A stretch of 64,000 bases of DNA from Massilibacteroides sp. (GTDB lineage Bacteria > Bacteroidota > Bacteroidia > Bacteroidales > Tannerellaceae), in NCBI GenBank assembly GCA_028708075.1, contig JAQVZS010000001.1, forward strand, positions 1 to 64,000, in the 5' to 3' direction. Below are positions 9,746 to 18,794 of the stretch, one piece after another. Under the pieces are notes generated by a model. The model was not told where the DNA came from and did not search any database. It worked only from the letters and a program-made list of their open reading frames with translations. Each line of letters begins with the position of its first letter. The first letter of the stretch is position 1. The position numbers were made by a program, and so were the translations under genes.

Positions 9746-10129
9746 TTAGATAAACATGGCTCTGTACTTGGGTCTGATGTCTTTCAGCCCTGTTGCAAAT
9801 ACTAATTTATTAGCAGTGAATACAGCACCCGTTTGTGTTTCTATTTCAAATCCTTCTTTTGTCTATTTTCCAGTGGCGGCCATTCCTTCATGAATTTTAA
9901 CGGTTTCGTATTTTAAAACCTGCATCTTCGCTTTACGACCTATTTCCGCAGGTGTTTCACCGTCGTGTGTAATGAAATTATGAGAATGCGGCGTTTGCCT
10001 GTTACACGGAATCCTGCTGTCGTCGATGACCAATACCTCTCTCAGGGTGCGGCCCAAACTCATTGCGGCAGAAAGCCCTGCATAACTTCTGCCGATAATA
10101 ATCACTTCAAATTCCTGACTGTTCTTCAT
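9746..10129 (-). pseudogene. remnant of a thioredoxin-reductase-like NAD(P)/FAD oxidoreductase
   Basis: An 88-codon minus-strand frame starts at 10129 with the FAD-binding pattern VIIIGRSYAGLSAAMSLGR and continues with NRQTPHSHNFITHDGETP, as in the roughly 300-residue NAD(P)/FAD-dependent oxidoreductases of Bacteroidota. It stops at TAG (9863-9865). Reading through that stop in the same frame gives TKEGFEIETQTGAVFTANK and LVFATGLKDI, still the same family, before a final stop at 9746-9748. So it carries a nonsense mutation and has lost more than half of its C-terminus. It splits the first enzyme block from the regulator block and has no link to glycan breakdown. Nothing recognisable lies in the 196 nt between it and the sigma-factor gene. 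Confidence 0.8.
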
Positions 10130-10325
10130 GGTAGTTTGTCTGTATTAAGTTTAAAAAACATCTCCAGTGACATAATGTTGCATCCAGGAGCAGGAAAAGT
10201 CGCGACTTTAAAGGTAATTGAGATACCTGACAGATCTTTCGATTTACACTCTTTGTACGATTACAGCAATTTGGAAAAGCTGATATATAAAATTGATTAT
10301 CTTTACACCGATGAAACAAACCTAA

Positions 10326-10904
10326 ATGAACCAATTGCTTAAACATAGGGAATTACAGTTATTTTCCGAAATGAAGTCGGGCAATAAAGGTTCATTTAAC
10401 TATTTCTTCGATTATTATTATTCCGGCTTATGCATTTATGCCAATAAGTATACCGGCGACTTAAGCACATCGGAAGAAGTGGTACAAGATGTCTTTGTCA
10501 TGTTTTGGGAGAAACGCCAAAGTATTGAAATCGAAAATTCAGTTCGTTTCTACTTGTTCAGGACCGTACATAACCAATGTATGAACCTCCTGAAACATAA
10601 AAAGATCGAGAATAATTACCGTCAGCAGAATACATTTGAAGCCGATAATCTCTCGGAAGATCAGTGGAGCCTGTTTAACGAATCTGAACTTCGGCATATT
10701 CTTGATCAGGCAATCTCAAAATTGCCGGACAGATGCCGGGAAATTTTTGAACTGAGCCGGTTTGAGAATTTAAAAAACAAAGAAATTGCCGAGAAACTAG
10801 GGATTACAGAAAAAACGGTTGAGAATCAAATCACCAAAGCCTTAAAAACTTTAAGAAAAGAATTAAAAGACTTCCTCCCTTTTTTTATGATGTATCTTTC
10901 TTAG
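10326..10904 (+). CDS. ECF-type RNA polymerase sigma factor
   Basis: A 192-residue sigma-70 family protein of the extracytoplasmic-function class. Region 2 is near residues 20-85 (STSEEVVQDVFVMFWEKR), and region 4 near 130-185 (KLPDRCREIFELSRFENL, NKEIAEKLGITEKTVENQ). In Bacteroidota such factors pair with FecR-type anti-sigma proteins to switch on the neighbouring SusC/SusD genes when the substrate reaches the outer membrane. The FecR gene follows after 71 nt, and the order sigma-FecR-SusC-SusD is the standard one. It is the most likely controller of this PUL; no hybrid two-component regulator or SusR-like gene is present. Confidence 0.93.
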   Translation: MNQLLKHRELQLFSEMKSGNKGSFNYFFDYYYSGLCIYANKYTGDLSTSEEVVQDVFVMFWEKRQSIEIENSVRFYLFRTVHNQCMNLLKHKKIENNYRQQNTFEADNLSEDQWSLFNESELRHILDQAISKLPDRCREIFELSRFENLKNKEIAEKLGITEKTVENQITKALKTLRKELKDFLPFFMMYLS

Positions 10905-10975
10905 ATTAAAAAATTTCATTCCGGCGTGGGGGGTAATTCAAAGTTAGTTGTCTGTTATTACGAAACGCGGTAAAA

Positions 10976-12001
10976 ATGAATGAATATCCTTCCATAGAAA
11001 AATTAACCGATTATCTGAACGGAAAGTTAACCATTGACGAATCCAATGAGATAAAAGCCTGGTTCAATCAGTCGAACGAGGGAAGAAAGGAATTGGAACA
11101 TTTGGAGATTATCTGGAATTTAGGCGAGCGATTGAGGCAAATGGAGGAAATAAACAAACAAAGTGCAAAAAGTAAAATAGACTCCAGAACAGGCTCGTCC
11201 AGAAAATCGCTGAGAATCTTCCTTCAATTTTTTCAGAAAGCCGCAGCAATCCTCATTTTACCTGTCTTGCTGTTTTCAGCTTACTTGTATTTCGGGTACG
11301 GAAAAGAAGGGTCAACGGAGCAGGAATTTTTTGCAACATATGGCACCCGTACAACACTGGTCCTCCCCGATGGCTCCAAAGTTTGGCTGAATTCCGGAAG
11401 CAAGCTTCGATATGGGAGAGACTTCAACCGGGACAACAGAACCGTTTTTTTAACGGGAGAAGCTTTCTTTGATGTCACGGCCAACAAATTCCGGCCGTTC
11501 GATGTGGTTACAGGTTCGTTTACGGTAAGAGCTGTAGGCACGGAGTTTAATGTTTTCTCTTACGAGAATAGTGAATTTGAGACCTCTTTGGAGGACGGCG
11601 TCACCCAAATATATCAATCAGGCCGGAGCTGTCATGATAAGCAAATAATTAAAATGAAGCCCGGGCAGCGGGTCGTATTTGACGCAAAACAGGCGAAATT
11701 GATCCTATCAGAGGGTGATGTAAGCCAGTTTTCTACCTGGAGAGAAGGAAGGCTGACTTTCAAAAATGCGCCCATGAATGAAGTAATCATGAAACTGGAA
11801 AGATGGTTCAATATCGATATTGAGTTGAAGGATCCGGAAATATTGCAATATAAGTATACTGCCGTTTTTGAACATGAAACGATTCAGCAGGCAATGGAAA
11901 TGTTGCGTTTTTCCTCCCCCATAGAATACAAGATAATTCCCGGAGAAAAACAACAAGATAATGCCCTTTCAAGAAGTAAAGTTGAAATCAACATCCGATA
12001 A
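10976..12001 (+). CDS. FecR-family anti-sigma factor
   Basis: A 341-residue single-pass membrane protein. The cytoplasmic part (1-80) should hold the sigma factor. One membrane helix lies near residues 86-105 (AAAILILPVLLFSAYLYFGY). The periplasmic FecR domain follows (TTLVLPDGSKVWLNSGSKLR, VGTEFNVFSYENSEFETSLE), then a C-terminal DUF4974 domain (LTFKNAPMNEVIMKLERWFN). It is expected to receive a signal from the STN domain of the SusC protein encoded next and to release the sigma factor. The 71-nt gap before it contains a G-rich run (cgtggggggta) and tgtct, which could be part of a promoter read by this sigma factor; that is a guess. Confidence 0.92.
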   Translation: MNEYPSIEKLTDYLNGKLTIDESNEIKAWFNQSNEGRKELEHLEIIWNLGERLRQMEEINKQSAKSKIDSRTGSSRKSLRIFLQFFQKAAAILILPVLLFSAYLYFGYGKEGSTEQEFFATYGTRTTLVLPDGSKVWLNSGSKLRYGRDFNRDNRTVFLTGEAFFDVTANKFRPFDVVTGSFTVRAVGTEFNVFSYENSEFETSLEDGVTQIYQSGRSCHDKQIIKMKPGQRVVFDAKQAKLILSEGDVSQFSTWREGRLTFKNAPMNEVIMKLERWFNIDIELKDPEILQYKYTAVFEHETIQQAMEMLRFSSPIEYKIIPGEKQQDNALSRSKVEINIR

Positions 12002-12065
12002 AATCTCAGTTTAACTCACTAACAAAAAAAGGCTTATGACGAATCACTAAACCAAAAACTAAAAA

Positions 12066-12093
12066 GCAGGAAAGTGTTGGTACACAATCCTGC
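12066..12093 (+). promoter_or_regulatory. imperfect hairpin in the susC leader
   Basis: GCAGGA and TCCTGC can pair, with an inner GTGT/ACAC pairing, in the 162-nt gap between the anti-sigma and susC genes. There is no T-run after it. It may influence the mRNA or be meaningless. Confidence 0.25.
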
Positions 12094-12163
12094 CCTAAAT
12101 TAATTCCTGTTCCCTGATCGCGAAAAAAGGAAACAGATTTGTTAATCTAATCAGTTCAAATTT

Positions 12164-15100
12164 ATGAAAAAAAATTCAACATCCACAGGAAGTGTAAAAT
12201 CCTTTGCGTATAAACATTTATTATTGGTTATGAAGATAACAGTCTTTATTCTCGTTTTTTCTGTTGCTTCAGTAATGGCAAACAGCGTTCATTCCCAGGA
12301 GACAAAGCTTTCAATTCAATTGGCGAATGTATCGCTTGAGAAAATTCTCAATCATATTGAGGAAAACTCGCATTATTATTTCATGTATAACAATGAGTTG
12401 ATCGATCTTTCTCGAAAGATCGACATTGATGTGCAAAACAAAACAATTGACGAAATCCTGGCAATCTTATTTAAAAAATCAGGGATCAACTATAGGCTGT
12501 ATGATCGTCAGATTGTTTTATCTCCCGCTTCTCAGAAGAATACTAATTTATTTTCACAGAAACAAGTTTCAGTTTCCGGCCGTGTTACCGATTCTTCCGG
12601 GAATGCGCTTCCCGGGGTAACTGTGATGGTTCAAAATTCTGGCAACGGCACCATTACCGACTCTGACGGGAAATATAGTCTGGGCAATGTACCAGGTAAT
12701 GCCACGCTTATGTTTTCGTTCGTGGGAATGAAGCAGCAGGAAATGACTGTAGCCGGGAAAAGTACCATTAATGTTACAATGGTTGAAGAAACCATTGGCA
12801 TAGAGGAAGTCGTTGTTATTGGTTACGGCACCATGAAAAAAAGAGATTTAACAGGTTCTGTTGCTTCTGTCTCATCTAAATCCTTTTTGGATCAGCCTGC
12901 GAGCTCCGCAAATTCTATACTTGTAGGGAGGGCTCCCGGCGTTACTGTACGTAGAATGAACGGAGCCCCGGGACGAGAGTCAACAATACGTATCAGAGGA
13001 GCAAACTCACTTTACGGTGGCAATGACCCGTTGATTGTGGTCGATGGAAACTATAGCTCAATGCCAGACATGTATGATATTGAATCTATTGAAATTTTAA
13101 AAGATGCTTCCGCAACAGCTATTTATGGTTCTCGTGGAGCAAACGGTGTTATCTTGGTGAAGACAAAACGCGGAGCAGAAGGAAAACCTACTCTTAATTT
13201 TTATTCGGATTTTTCTTTTGACAACATATCCCAACGCTATGATATGATGGATGCGTATGAGCTTGCAGAATATAACAACAGAGTGGGAGCCTATCCTTTC
13301 ACAGATGATGAGATTGCATCTTATAAAACGAACAGAGGTACGAACTGGCAGGATGAAATTTTTCAGACTGGTTTTTCACAAACATATAAGGCCGCATTTT
13401 CCGGAGGGACTAAAAATGTAAGATTTTATATTTCCCCAAACTATAAAAAAACCACTGGAACCATATTAAATACGGATGCAAGCGGATATGGATTAACCTC
13501 CAAAGTGGATATGGATCTGAGCAGTCGTGTTACCGTTCAGATAGAAACGAATGTTGGTCACAGTGATAACCTGAACCCGGGGATGGCATCTGGGGGTGGC
13601 AAGGGGACAATTCCCATCACTGCAGCAGTTATATGGTCTCCAACAGAGCCAGTCTATGAAGCAGACGGTACGTACAACCGATTGGGTATTGGCTCAAGTA
13701 CAGTTTTGAATCCTGTGTTGATAACAACAACTAAGAATACAAATTATAGTAATAATGGTAGTGGTGTCGGTAATTTTATAATTAAAATTATTGATGGTTT
13801 GGAATTTAACGCAAAAGGTTCTGTTAGTTTTGGTACAGGAGGAAGCCGGGATTTCGTGAGCAAAAATATCACTGGAGTGTCTGCTGCTGCTGCTCAAAGT
13901 TCATACGAAAATAAATCATGGCTTATAAATTCTTTTCTGACCTATAGCAAAACAATTGCGAACATTCATAATTTTTCTGTAATGGCAGGTTTTGAGGAGA
14001 CTAAGGGCATTTCTCAATCTGTAAGCGGAACTGCTAATATTCTTCCACTAGAGTCTGTAGGTTGGAATAATCTTGGACTGGCTGCGCCAAACATTAGTGT
14101 TGGTTCTGGCTATGGCAATAGCGCTATGAGATCATATTTCGGACGTGTAAATTACAATTATAGTTCACGTTACTATTTAACTGCAAATTTTCGAGCCGAT
14201 GGTTCTTCCAAATTCAAGGGTGATAATCAGTTCGGTTATTTTCCGTCATTCGCTTTGGCATGGAAGCTTTCTGAAGAAAAATTTATGAAAGATCAGGATC
14301 TATTTCAAAATGTAAAAGTGCGAGGAGGCTGGGGAGTTACCGGGAATCAGGCCATAAGCGACTATGCAACTTATACGACCTTGGGAAGCCTTGGTTTTTA
14401 TTGGGGTGATGTGCAACAGGCAGGATACTATGCGCGAGTTGGTGGTAATCCGAATCTGAAATGGGAATCAACCAAACAATTAAATTTAGGACTTGACTTA
14501 ACAACACTTTCTGGCCATTTGTCGGTTGCACTTGATTACTATGATAAAAAAACAGAAGACCTATTGGCTCCTGTTTCAGTCGCTGCCTACAATGGAGGCG
14601 ATTCTACGTTTGGTCGCAATAGTGTAATTTCCAATGTTGGTTCGGTACAAAACAGAGGTTTTGAGTTCAATATAAACTATGATATTCTTTGGAACAATGA
14701 CCTTAGGTATGAGATCAATTTGAACGGAGCTTTCAACCGGAATAAAGTGCTGGATCTTGGCGAACAGTCAATAATTTATGGCGCCACGTATGCCAGTGGT
14801 CTTTCCTCTCTCAGTCCGTTTGTATTGATGGCTGGACAACCAATCGGAACCATATACGGGCTGAAATATTTGGGAATATGGCAGAAAAATGAAGCAGCAG
14901 AGGCTGCAAAATATCAGCAAGAGCCTGGAGACTATAGATATGAAGATTTGGATGGCAACTTTAATTATGGCTCAGAAGATAGTCAGGTTATAGGTAATAC
15001 AAATCCATCTTTTACATGGGGGCTCAATAATCATTTTTTTTACAAAAATTTTGACCTGAATATATTATTTGAAGGTGTGCATGATCGCGATGTAATGAAC

Positions 15101-15496
15101 TGGTCGTATATGATAGCAGCAGAGCGCATAGACTTTAAACAATTATACACTTTACGTGAAGCCAGGAACCGTTGGACAGTAGATACTCCTGATGCTAAAT
15201 TTGCTAAAATTGGGAATTCGAATAAATTAACTCCTAATTCTTCTCAGTATCTGGAGGATGGAAGTTATGTAAAAATGCGTAACATCAGCTTGTCTTATCG
15301 TTTTCCAAAGAATGTGATATTATTTGCCGATGTTAGAGTTTCCGTTAGCGCGCAAAATATGCTAACTTTTACCAAGTACAAAGGTTATGATCCGGAAATC
15401 AGTTCCTCTGTTGGCGACGATGTAAATTCAGGAATGGACTGGTTTGCTTATCCTAATCCCAAAAGTTTCTCTTTCGGAATATCACTGACTTATTAA
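12164..15496 (+). CDS. SusC/RagA-family TonB-dependent transporter with STN signalling domain
   Basis: Outer-membrane pore, 1110 residues, that imports oligosaccharides with its SusD partner using TonB energy. The order of parts is: signal peptide (cut near residue 45, after VASVMANSVHSQ), STN domain (about 50-110, LSIQLANVSLEKILNHIEE), carboxypeptidase-like regulatory domain (about 125-205, VSGRVTDSSGNALPGVTVMV), the SusC signature EEVVVIGYGTMKKRDLTGSV, plug (VRRMNGAPGRESTIRIRGAN), and a beta-barrel ending in an aromatic residue (Tyr). The STN domain marks it as one that signals to the FecR anti-sigma factor encoded just upstream. susD follows after 16 nt. Confidence 0.95.
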   Translation: MKKNSTSTGSVKSFAYKHLLLVMKITVFILVFSVASVMANSVHSQETKLSIQLANVSLEKILNHIEENSHYYFMYNNELIDLSRKIDIDVQNKTIDEILAILFKKSGINYRLYDRQIVLSPASQKNTNLFSQKQVSVSGRVTDSSGNALPGVTVMVQNSGNGTITDSDGKYSLGNVPGNATLMFSFVGMKQQEMTVAGKSTINVTMVEETIGIEEVVVIGYGTMKKRDLTGSVASVSSKSFLDQPASSANSILVGRAPGVTVRRMNGAPGRESTIRIRGANSLYGGNDPLIVVDGNYSSMPDMYDIESIEILKDASATAIYGSRGANGVILVKTKRGAEGKPTLNFYSDFSFDNISQRYDMMDAYELAEYNNRVGAYPFTDDEIASYKTNRGTNWQDEIFQTGFSQTYKAAFSGGTKNVRFYISPNYKKTTGTILNTDASGYGLTSKVDMDLSSRVTVQIETNVGHSDNLNPGMASGGGKGTIPITAAVIWSPTEPVYEADGTYNRLGIGSSTVLNPVLITTTKNTNYSNNGSGVGNFIIKIIDGLEFNAKGSVSFGTGGSRDFVSKNITGVSAAAAQSSYENKSWLINSFLTYSKTIANIHNFSVMAGFEETKGISQSVSGTANILPLESVGWNNLGLAAPNISVGSGYGNSAMRSYFGRVNYNYSSRYYLTANFRADGSSKFKGDNQFGYFPSFALAWKLSEEKFMKDQDLFQNVKVRGGWGVTGNQAISDYATYTTLGSLGFYWGDVQQAGYYARVGGNPNLKWESTKQLNLGLDLTTLSGHLSVALDYYDKKTEDLLAPVSVAAYNGGDSTFGRNSVISNVGSVQNRGFEFNINYDILWNNDLRYEINLNGAFNRNKVLDLGEQSIIYGATYASGLSSLSPFVLMAGQPIGTIYGLKYLGIWQKNEAAEAAKYQQEPGDYRYEDLDGNFNYGSEDSQVIGNTNPSFTWGLNNHFFYKNFDLNILFEGVHDRDVMNWSYMIAAERIDFKQLYTLREARNRWTVDTPDAKFAKIGNSNKLTPNSSQYLEDGSYVKMRNISLSYRFPKNVILFADVRVSVSAQNMLTFTKYKGYDPEISSSVGDDVNSGMDWFAYPNPKSFSFGISLTY

Positions 15497-15512
15497 TAAA
15501 AAACAGAGCAAT

Positions 15513-17108
15513 ATGAAAAATATAATACCGATAATTTTAATAATAACTGCATTTTTGGTATCGTGTGAATCCAATGAAGATTTTTTGGCAGAAAACCCCA
15601 AAGGACAGTTGTTCCCTGATAACTTTTTAAACAATGAGACAGAATTGGAGTTGATGAATACCTCATTATATGCAATTTTTGCTCGAACGATGAACTGGCC
15701 TTATGAAAGTATGGAAATTAAGTTAGCCAGTTCTGATGACATACTTGGCACGGGAAACCAAAGGCCTTACTATAACCAGATGGAAGTTAATATGGATATT
15801 ACTGTCGGCGCTGACAACGATATTCAGTTGGGCTGGGAACGCGCTTATAACACCATCAACCAGGCGAATGCTATCATTAATAATTATCACAATGCCGATG
15901 ATACAGTGGCTGAAGATAAGTTAAATGCGTGGGCAGCCCAGGCGCATTTTATCCGAGCATTCACATACTTTTGGTTAGTGCGTTTTTACAATAATATCCC
16001 ATTGATTACGAGTGCATTTGTTCCGGATGTAGATAAGAAAGTTACCTGCTCTTCGAGTCGGGACGTTTATGATTTAATTGTTTCAGATTTGCAATTTGCT
16101 GAGAAATGGCTTCCGGTTTCCTGGACAGGCTATATGAAGAAAGGAGGGGCGGTTACGAAAGGAGCCGCTAAATCGATTTTAGCTAAAGTCTATCTGCAAA
16201 TGGCTGGTTTTCCAGTTAAAGGTGGCGTTGAATATTATGAAAAATCTCGTGATAAGGCCAAAGAAGTTATTGATAACTCCTCTGAATATGGGTATGCCTT
16301 GCGTGATCATTTTTATCAGGTATGGGATCCGTATTGGAGTGCATATGAAATACCTGAAGATGAAGTTATTTTATGGATTGAACATACTATTGACGATTAT
16401 AGTCGCAGAGCTCCTTTAGCAAGCCGCCCTATCGAATTTGGAGGATGGGAATTTATGGTTACCGAAAATGGCTTTTTTAACCGGTTCCCTGAAGGCGAAC
16501 GTAAAAACTTTACATTCATCACTGATTTTTATGTCAATGGAGGGCAACATTATTCATACAAGGATTTAACATGTAAACATCCATGCTACCGGAAACTTTG
16601 GGCTGATGATCTATCTGATGGCTGGGATTGGGAAAACAGGAATGATCCATCCAGCCTTTGGGCTACAAATATGACACAAACAGCCAACTGGTATAGTTCA
16701 CGTCCTGATATAATAATGCGTTATTCGGATGTGTTGCTTACCTACGCCGAAGCAAAAGCACGTACAGATGGTCCCGACGCTCTGGCCTATCAATGCCTGA
16801 ACGATGTGCGCAACAGAGCATATAAAGGAGTTGGCACGACTGAGGCTTCTGTAAGTGGTCTGAATACAACTGATTTTATTGATGCCGTGGTTTGGGAAAG
16901 GGCTTACGAATTTGCCGGTTTTGAATATTCTGCCAGATGGTTTGACCTGCAAAGGCTGGAATTAGTAGAGAAAGCCACGACCGATTGGCGTGATGAAACA
17001 GAAAGTAAATATTTCCTTATGAAACAATACACCAAAAAAGATTATTTTTTGCCTGTTCCGAGTAAAGAAGTTACTCTAAATCCGAATTTGGCAAATAACA
17101 ATCCTTAG
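15513..17108 (+). CDS. SusD/RagB-family glycan-binding lipoprotein
   Basis: A 531-residue surface lipoprotein (signal ends at AFLVSC, Cys18) that captures glycan for the SusC pore. It shows the SusD_N/SusD pattern: TPR-like helices (AHFIRAFTYFWLVRFYNNIP), the central segment AAKSILAKVYLQMAGFP, and the C-terminal WERAYEFAGFEYSARWFDLQR followed by NPNLANNNP. It is coupled to susC and followed by another lipoprotein gene. Its specificity cannot be told from sequence. Confidence 0.95.
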   Translation: MKNIIPIILIITAFLVSCESNEDFLAENPKGQLFPDNFLNNETELELMNTSLYAIFARTMNWPYESMEIKLASSDDILGTGNQRPYYNQMEVNMDITVGADNDIQLGWERAYNTINQANAIINNYHNADDTVAEDKLNAWAAQAHFIRAFTYFWLVRFYNNIPLITSAFVPDVDKKVTCSSSRDVYDLIVSDLQFAEKWLPVSWTGYMKKGGAVTKGAAKSILAKVYLQMAGFPVKGGVEYYEKSRDKAKEVIDNSSEYGYALRDHFYQVWDPYWSAYEIPEDEVILWIEHTIDDYSRRAPLASRPIEFGGWEFMVTENGFFNRFPEGERKNFTFITDFYVNGGQHYSYKDLTCKHPCYRKLWADDLSDGWDWENRNDPSSLWATNMTQTANWYSSRPDIIMRYSDVLLTYAEAKARTDGPDALAYQCLNDVRNRAYKGVGTTEASVSGLNTTDFIDAVVWERAYEFAGFEYSARWFDLQRLELVEKATTDWRDETESKYFLMKQYTKKDYFLPVPSKEVTLNPNLANNNP

Positions 17109-17141
17109 TTATAATAAATAGGAGATTTAACATAAAAATTA

Positions 17142-18194
17142 ATGACAATGAAAATAAAATATTTCCTTACAGGTATATGTTTCATCGCACTTATTGCCGG
17201 CTTGATCGGTTGTAAGGATGAAGAGAAAGCAATGACAGGTATTGCTCTTAGTGCAACATCAATTACAACGGATATCGATGTAGTCTCTGAAGTAATTCCA
17301 TTTCCTATTCCCTGGGATGCTGAAGTACTGAATAAATTTACATGGACTTCCGAAAATACTGCGGTGGCAAAAGTGAACAGCAAGGGCCAAATATTTGGCG
17401 TTGATCCGGGTGAAACTAATATTATTTGTCATTATCTGGACCTTACCGCAACGGTGAATGTAAAGGTAAATGCTGTTGAAACGCTTCAACAAAAGATTAA
17501 TATACTTGGTGCAAAAGGTTATTGGGAATTTGAAGATCCATCCTATCTTACCAAGAAAACGATAGGAAATGATTTGGCCTTTGTTGAGGATAATAAACAA
17601 ATTACTTCAATCGAAGGGCCTCGTTTCGATAATATGGCGGTTCGTACACCAAGAGATCCTAAGAATGCCGGAACAACAGGAACATTCATTAAATGTATTC
17701 ATGGATTTCAGCTAAAAAACGGAGAAGCAAAAATTAACGAATACACCATTATGTGGGATATTCGTCTGCCCGATGAAACAGGAATGCCTGAATCCGGATA
17801 TTATACGCTGATGTCCTCAAGAACGGTAGATAATTCTAAAGACCAGGATTTTGCCATCAAAAGCTCAGGTTCTTTTGGCATCGGGGATTTAGGCTATTCC
17901 TCAAATGGTTCTCTTACGAAAGGCAAATGGCACCGTGTGGTATTGGCTGCAAAAGCCAGTTCATCATTCACTTATTATGTCGATGGCTCTAAGGTATATG
18001 AAGGGAATGCCGCAAATGGGCCGATTGATGGTCGTTTTTCTCTGTTACCTGAAGGTGTATTGTTCTTTTCTGATGATGATGGTGATGACAGCACAATAGA
18101 TGCATCGGCCATTGCTGTTTGGGACAAGCAGTTAACCGCTGATGAAGTTAAAAAGCTGGGAGGTATCAGGCAAACATTTGATTTCGAAGAATAA
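17142..18194 (+). CDS. surface lipoprotein with Ig-like and LamG-like domains (SusE/F position)
   Basis: A 350-residue lipoprotein (LIAGLIGC). Residues 30-115 look like a bacterial Ig-like (BIG_2) domain (FTWTSENTAVAKVNSKGQIF). Residues 125-350 look like a concanavalin/LamG fold (GYWEFEDPSYLTKKT, EYTIMWDIRLPDE, GKWHRVVLAAKASSSFTYYV). Such domains bind sugars, and the position directly after susD is where accessory glycan-binding lipoproteins are encoded. Start at 17142 or 17148 (MTMK) cannot be separated. It is the last gene of the core transcript; a terminator-like hairpin follows. Confidence 0.75.
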   Translation: MTMKIKYFLTGICFIALIAGLIGCKDEEKAMTGIALSATSITTDIDVVSEVIPFPIPWDAEVLNKFTWTSENTAVAKVNSKGQIFGVDPGETNIICHYLDLTATVNVKVNAVETLQQKINILGAKGYWEFEDPSYLTKKTIGNDLAFVEDNKQITSIEGPRFDNMAVRTPRDPKNAGTTGTFIKCIHGFQLKNGEAKINEYTIMWDIRLPDETGMPESGYYTLMSSRTVDNSKDQDFAIKSSGSFGIGDLGYSSNGSLTKGKWHRVVLAAKASSSFTYYVDGSKVYEGNAANGPIDGRFSLLPEGVLFFSDDDGDDSTIDASAIAVWDKQLTADEVKKLGGIRQTFDFEE

Positions 18195-18230
18195 TAATAA
18201 CCTGATAAAGTATATTGCCTACTAATAAGC

Positions 18231-18265
18231 AAGGGCGTGGTAAGTTACCGCTGCCACGCCTTTAC
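18231..18265 (+). terminator. terminator-like hairpin after the sus core operon
   Basis: GGCGTGG and CCACGCC can pair around a 13-nt loop, with A-rich bases before and tttactat after. The T-run is weak. The rest of the 220-nt gap up to 18414 shows nothing I recognise. Confidence 0.5.
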
Positions 18266-18414
18266 TATATCCAAAAAGATAAGATTAAAAATCGTTACAG
18301 GCTAGTTGAGCTACATAAAATTAGTTGCTTATTTGTGTGAGTATTGCTTATCCCGCTTTTATTTGCAGTAGAGTCAGAGCATATTATGAAAAAATAAATT
18401 TTTAACATATTCCT

Positions 18415-18788
18415 ATGAAAAGGATTGCTTATTTTGTTTTAACTTTTCTTCTTTTGCAGGTACTGAACTTTTCGGCTCAGGAAAGCATTAAGTTGAAATT
18501 TAACGAAGACGGAAGATTCAGGATCGCGCAATTCACGGACCTGAATTGGATTGACGGGTCGGCAAACTGTAATAAAACTGCTTCTACGATGAAATATGTT
18601 TTAGAAACAGAGAAAATCTGGCTATTCTCACTGGTGATATCGCATGGAAGGTACCTTTAAGATGCCCATGGCGTGATATAAATGTGTCATTAATAAAAAG
18701 TGGGAAACTGATTAATCCTATTTTAAATGCTGAAAAAGGAAACCCTGATAATATTGGAAAAGTAACATGGATCATAATGATTAAATAA
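18415..18788 (+). pseudogene. metallophosphoesterase gene remnant
   Basis: The start resembles calcineurin-like phosphoesterases: a signal peptide, then GRFRIAQFTDLNWIDGSAN, in which the usual metal-binding DxH (DIHW) is changed to DLNW. At about 18610 the frame breaks; the +1 frame continues with ENLAILTGDIAWKVP, the expected LTGD metal motif, and soon loses similarity, ending at 18788. Thus the gene is frameshifted and missing nearly its whole catalytic domain. It lies between the sus core and the phosphatase-like gene. Confidence 0.7.
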
Positions 18789-18794
18789 AAAAAG

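Noticed and set aside
9965..10342. 125-codon plus-strand frame running up to the sigma factor gene
   Set aside because: It covers the antisense of the flavoprotein remnant and resembles nothing; the sigma gene has its own start at 10326.
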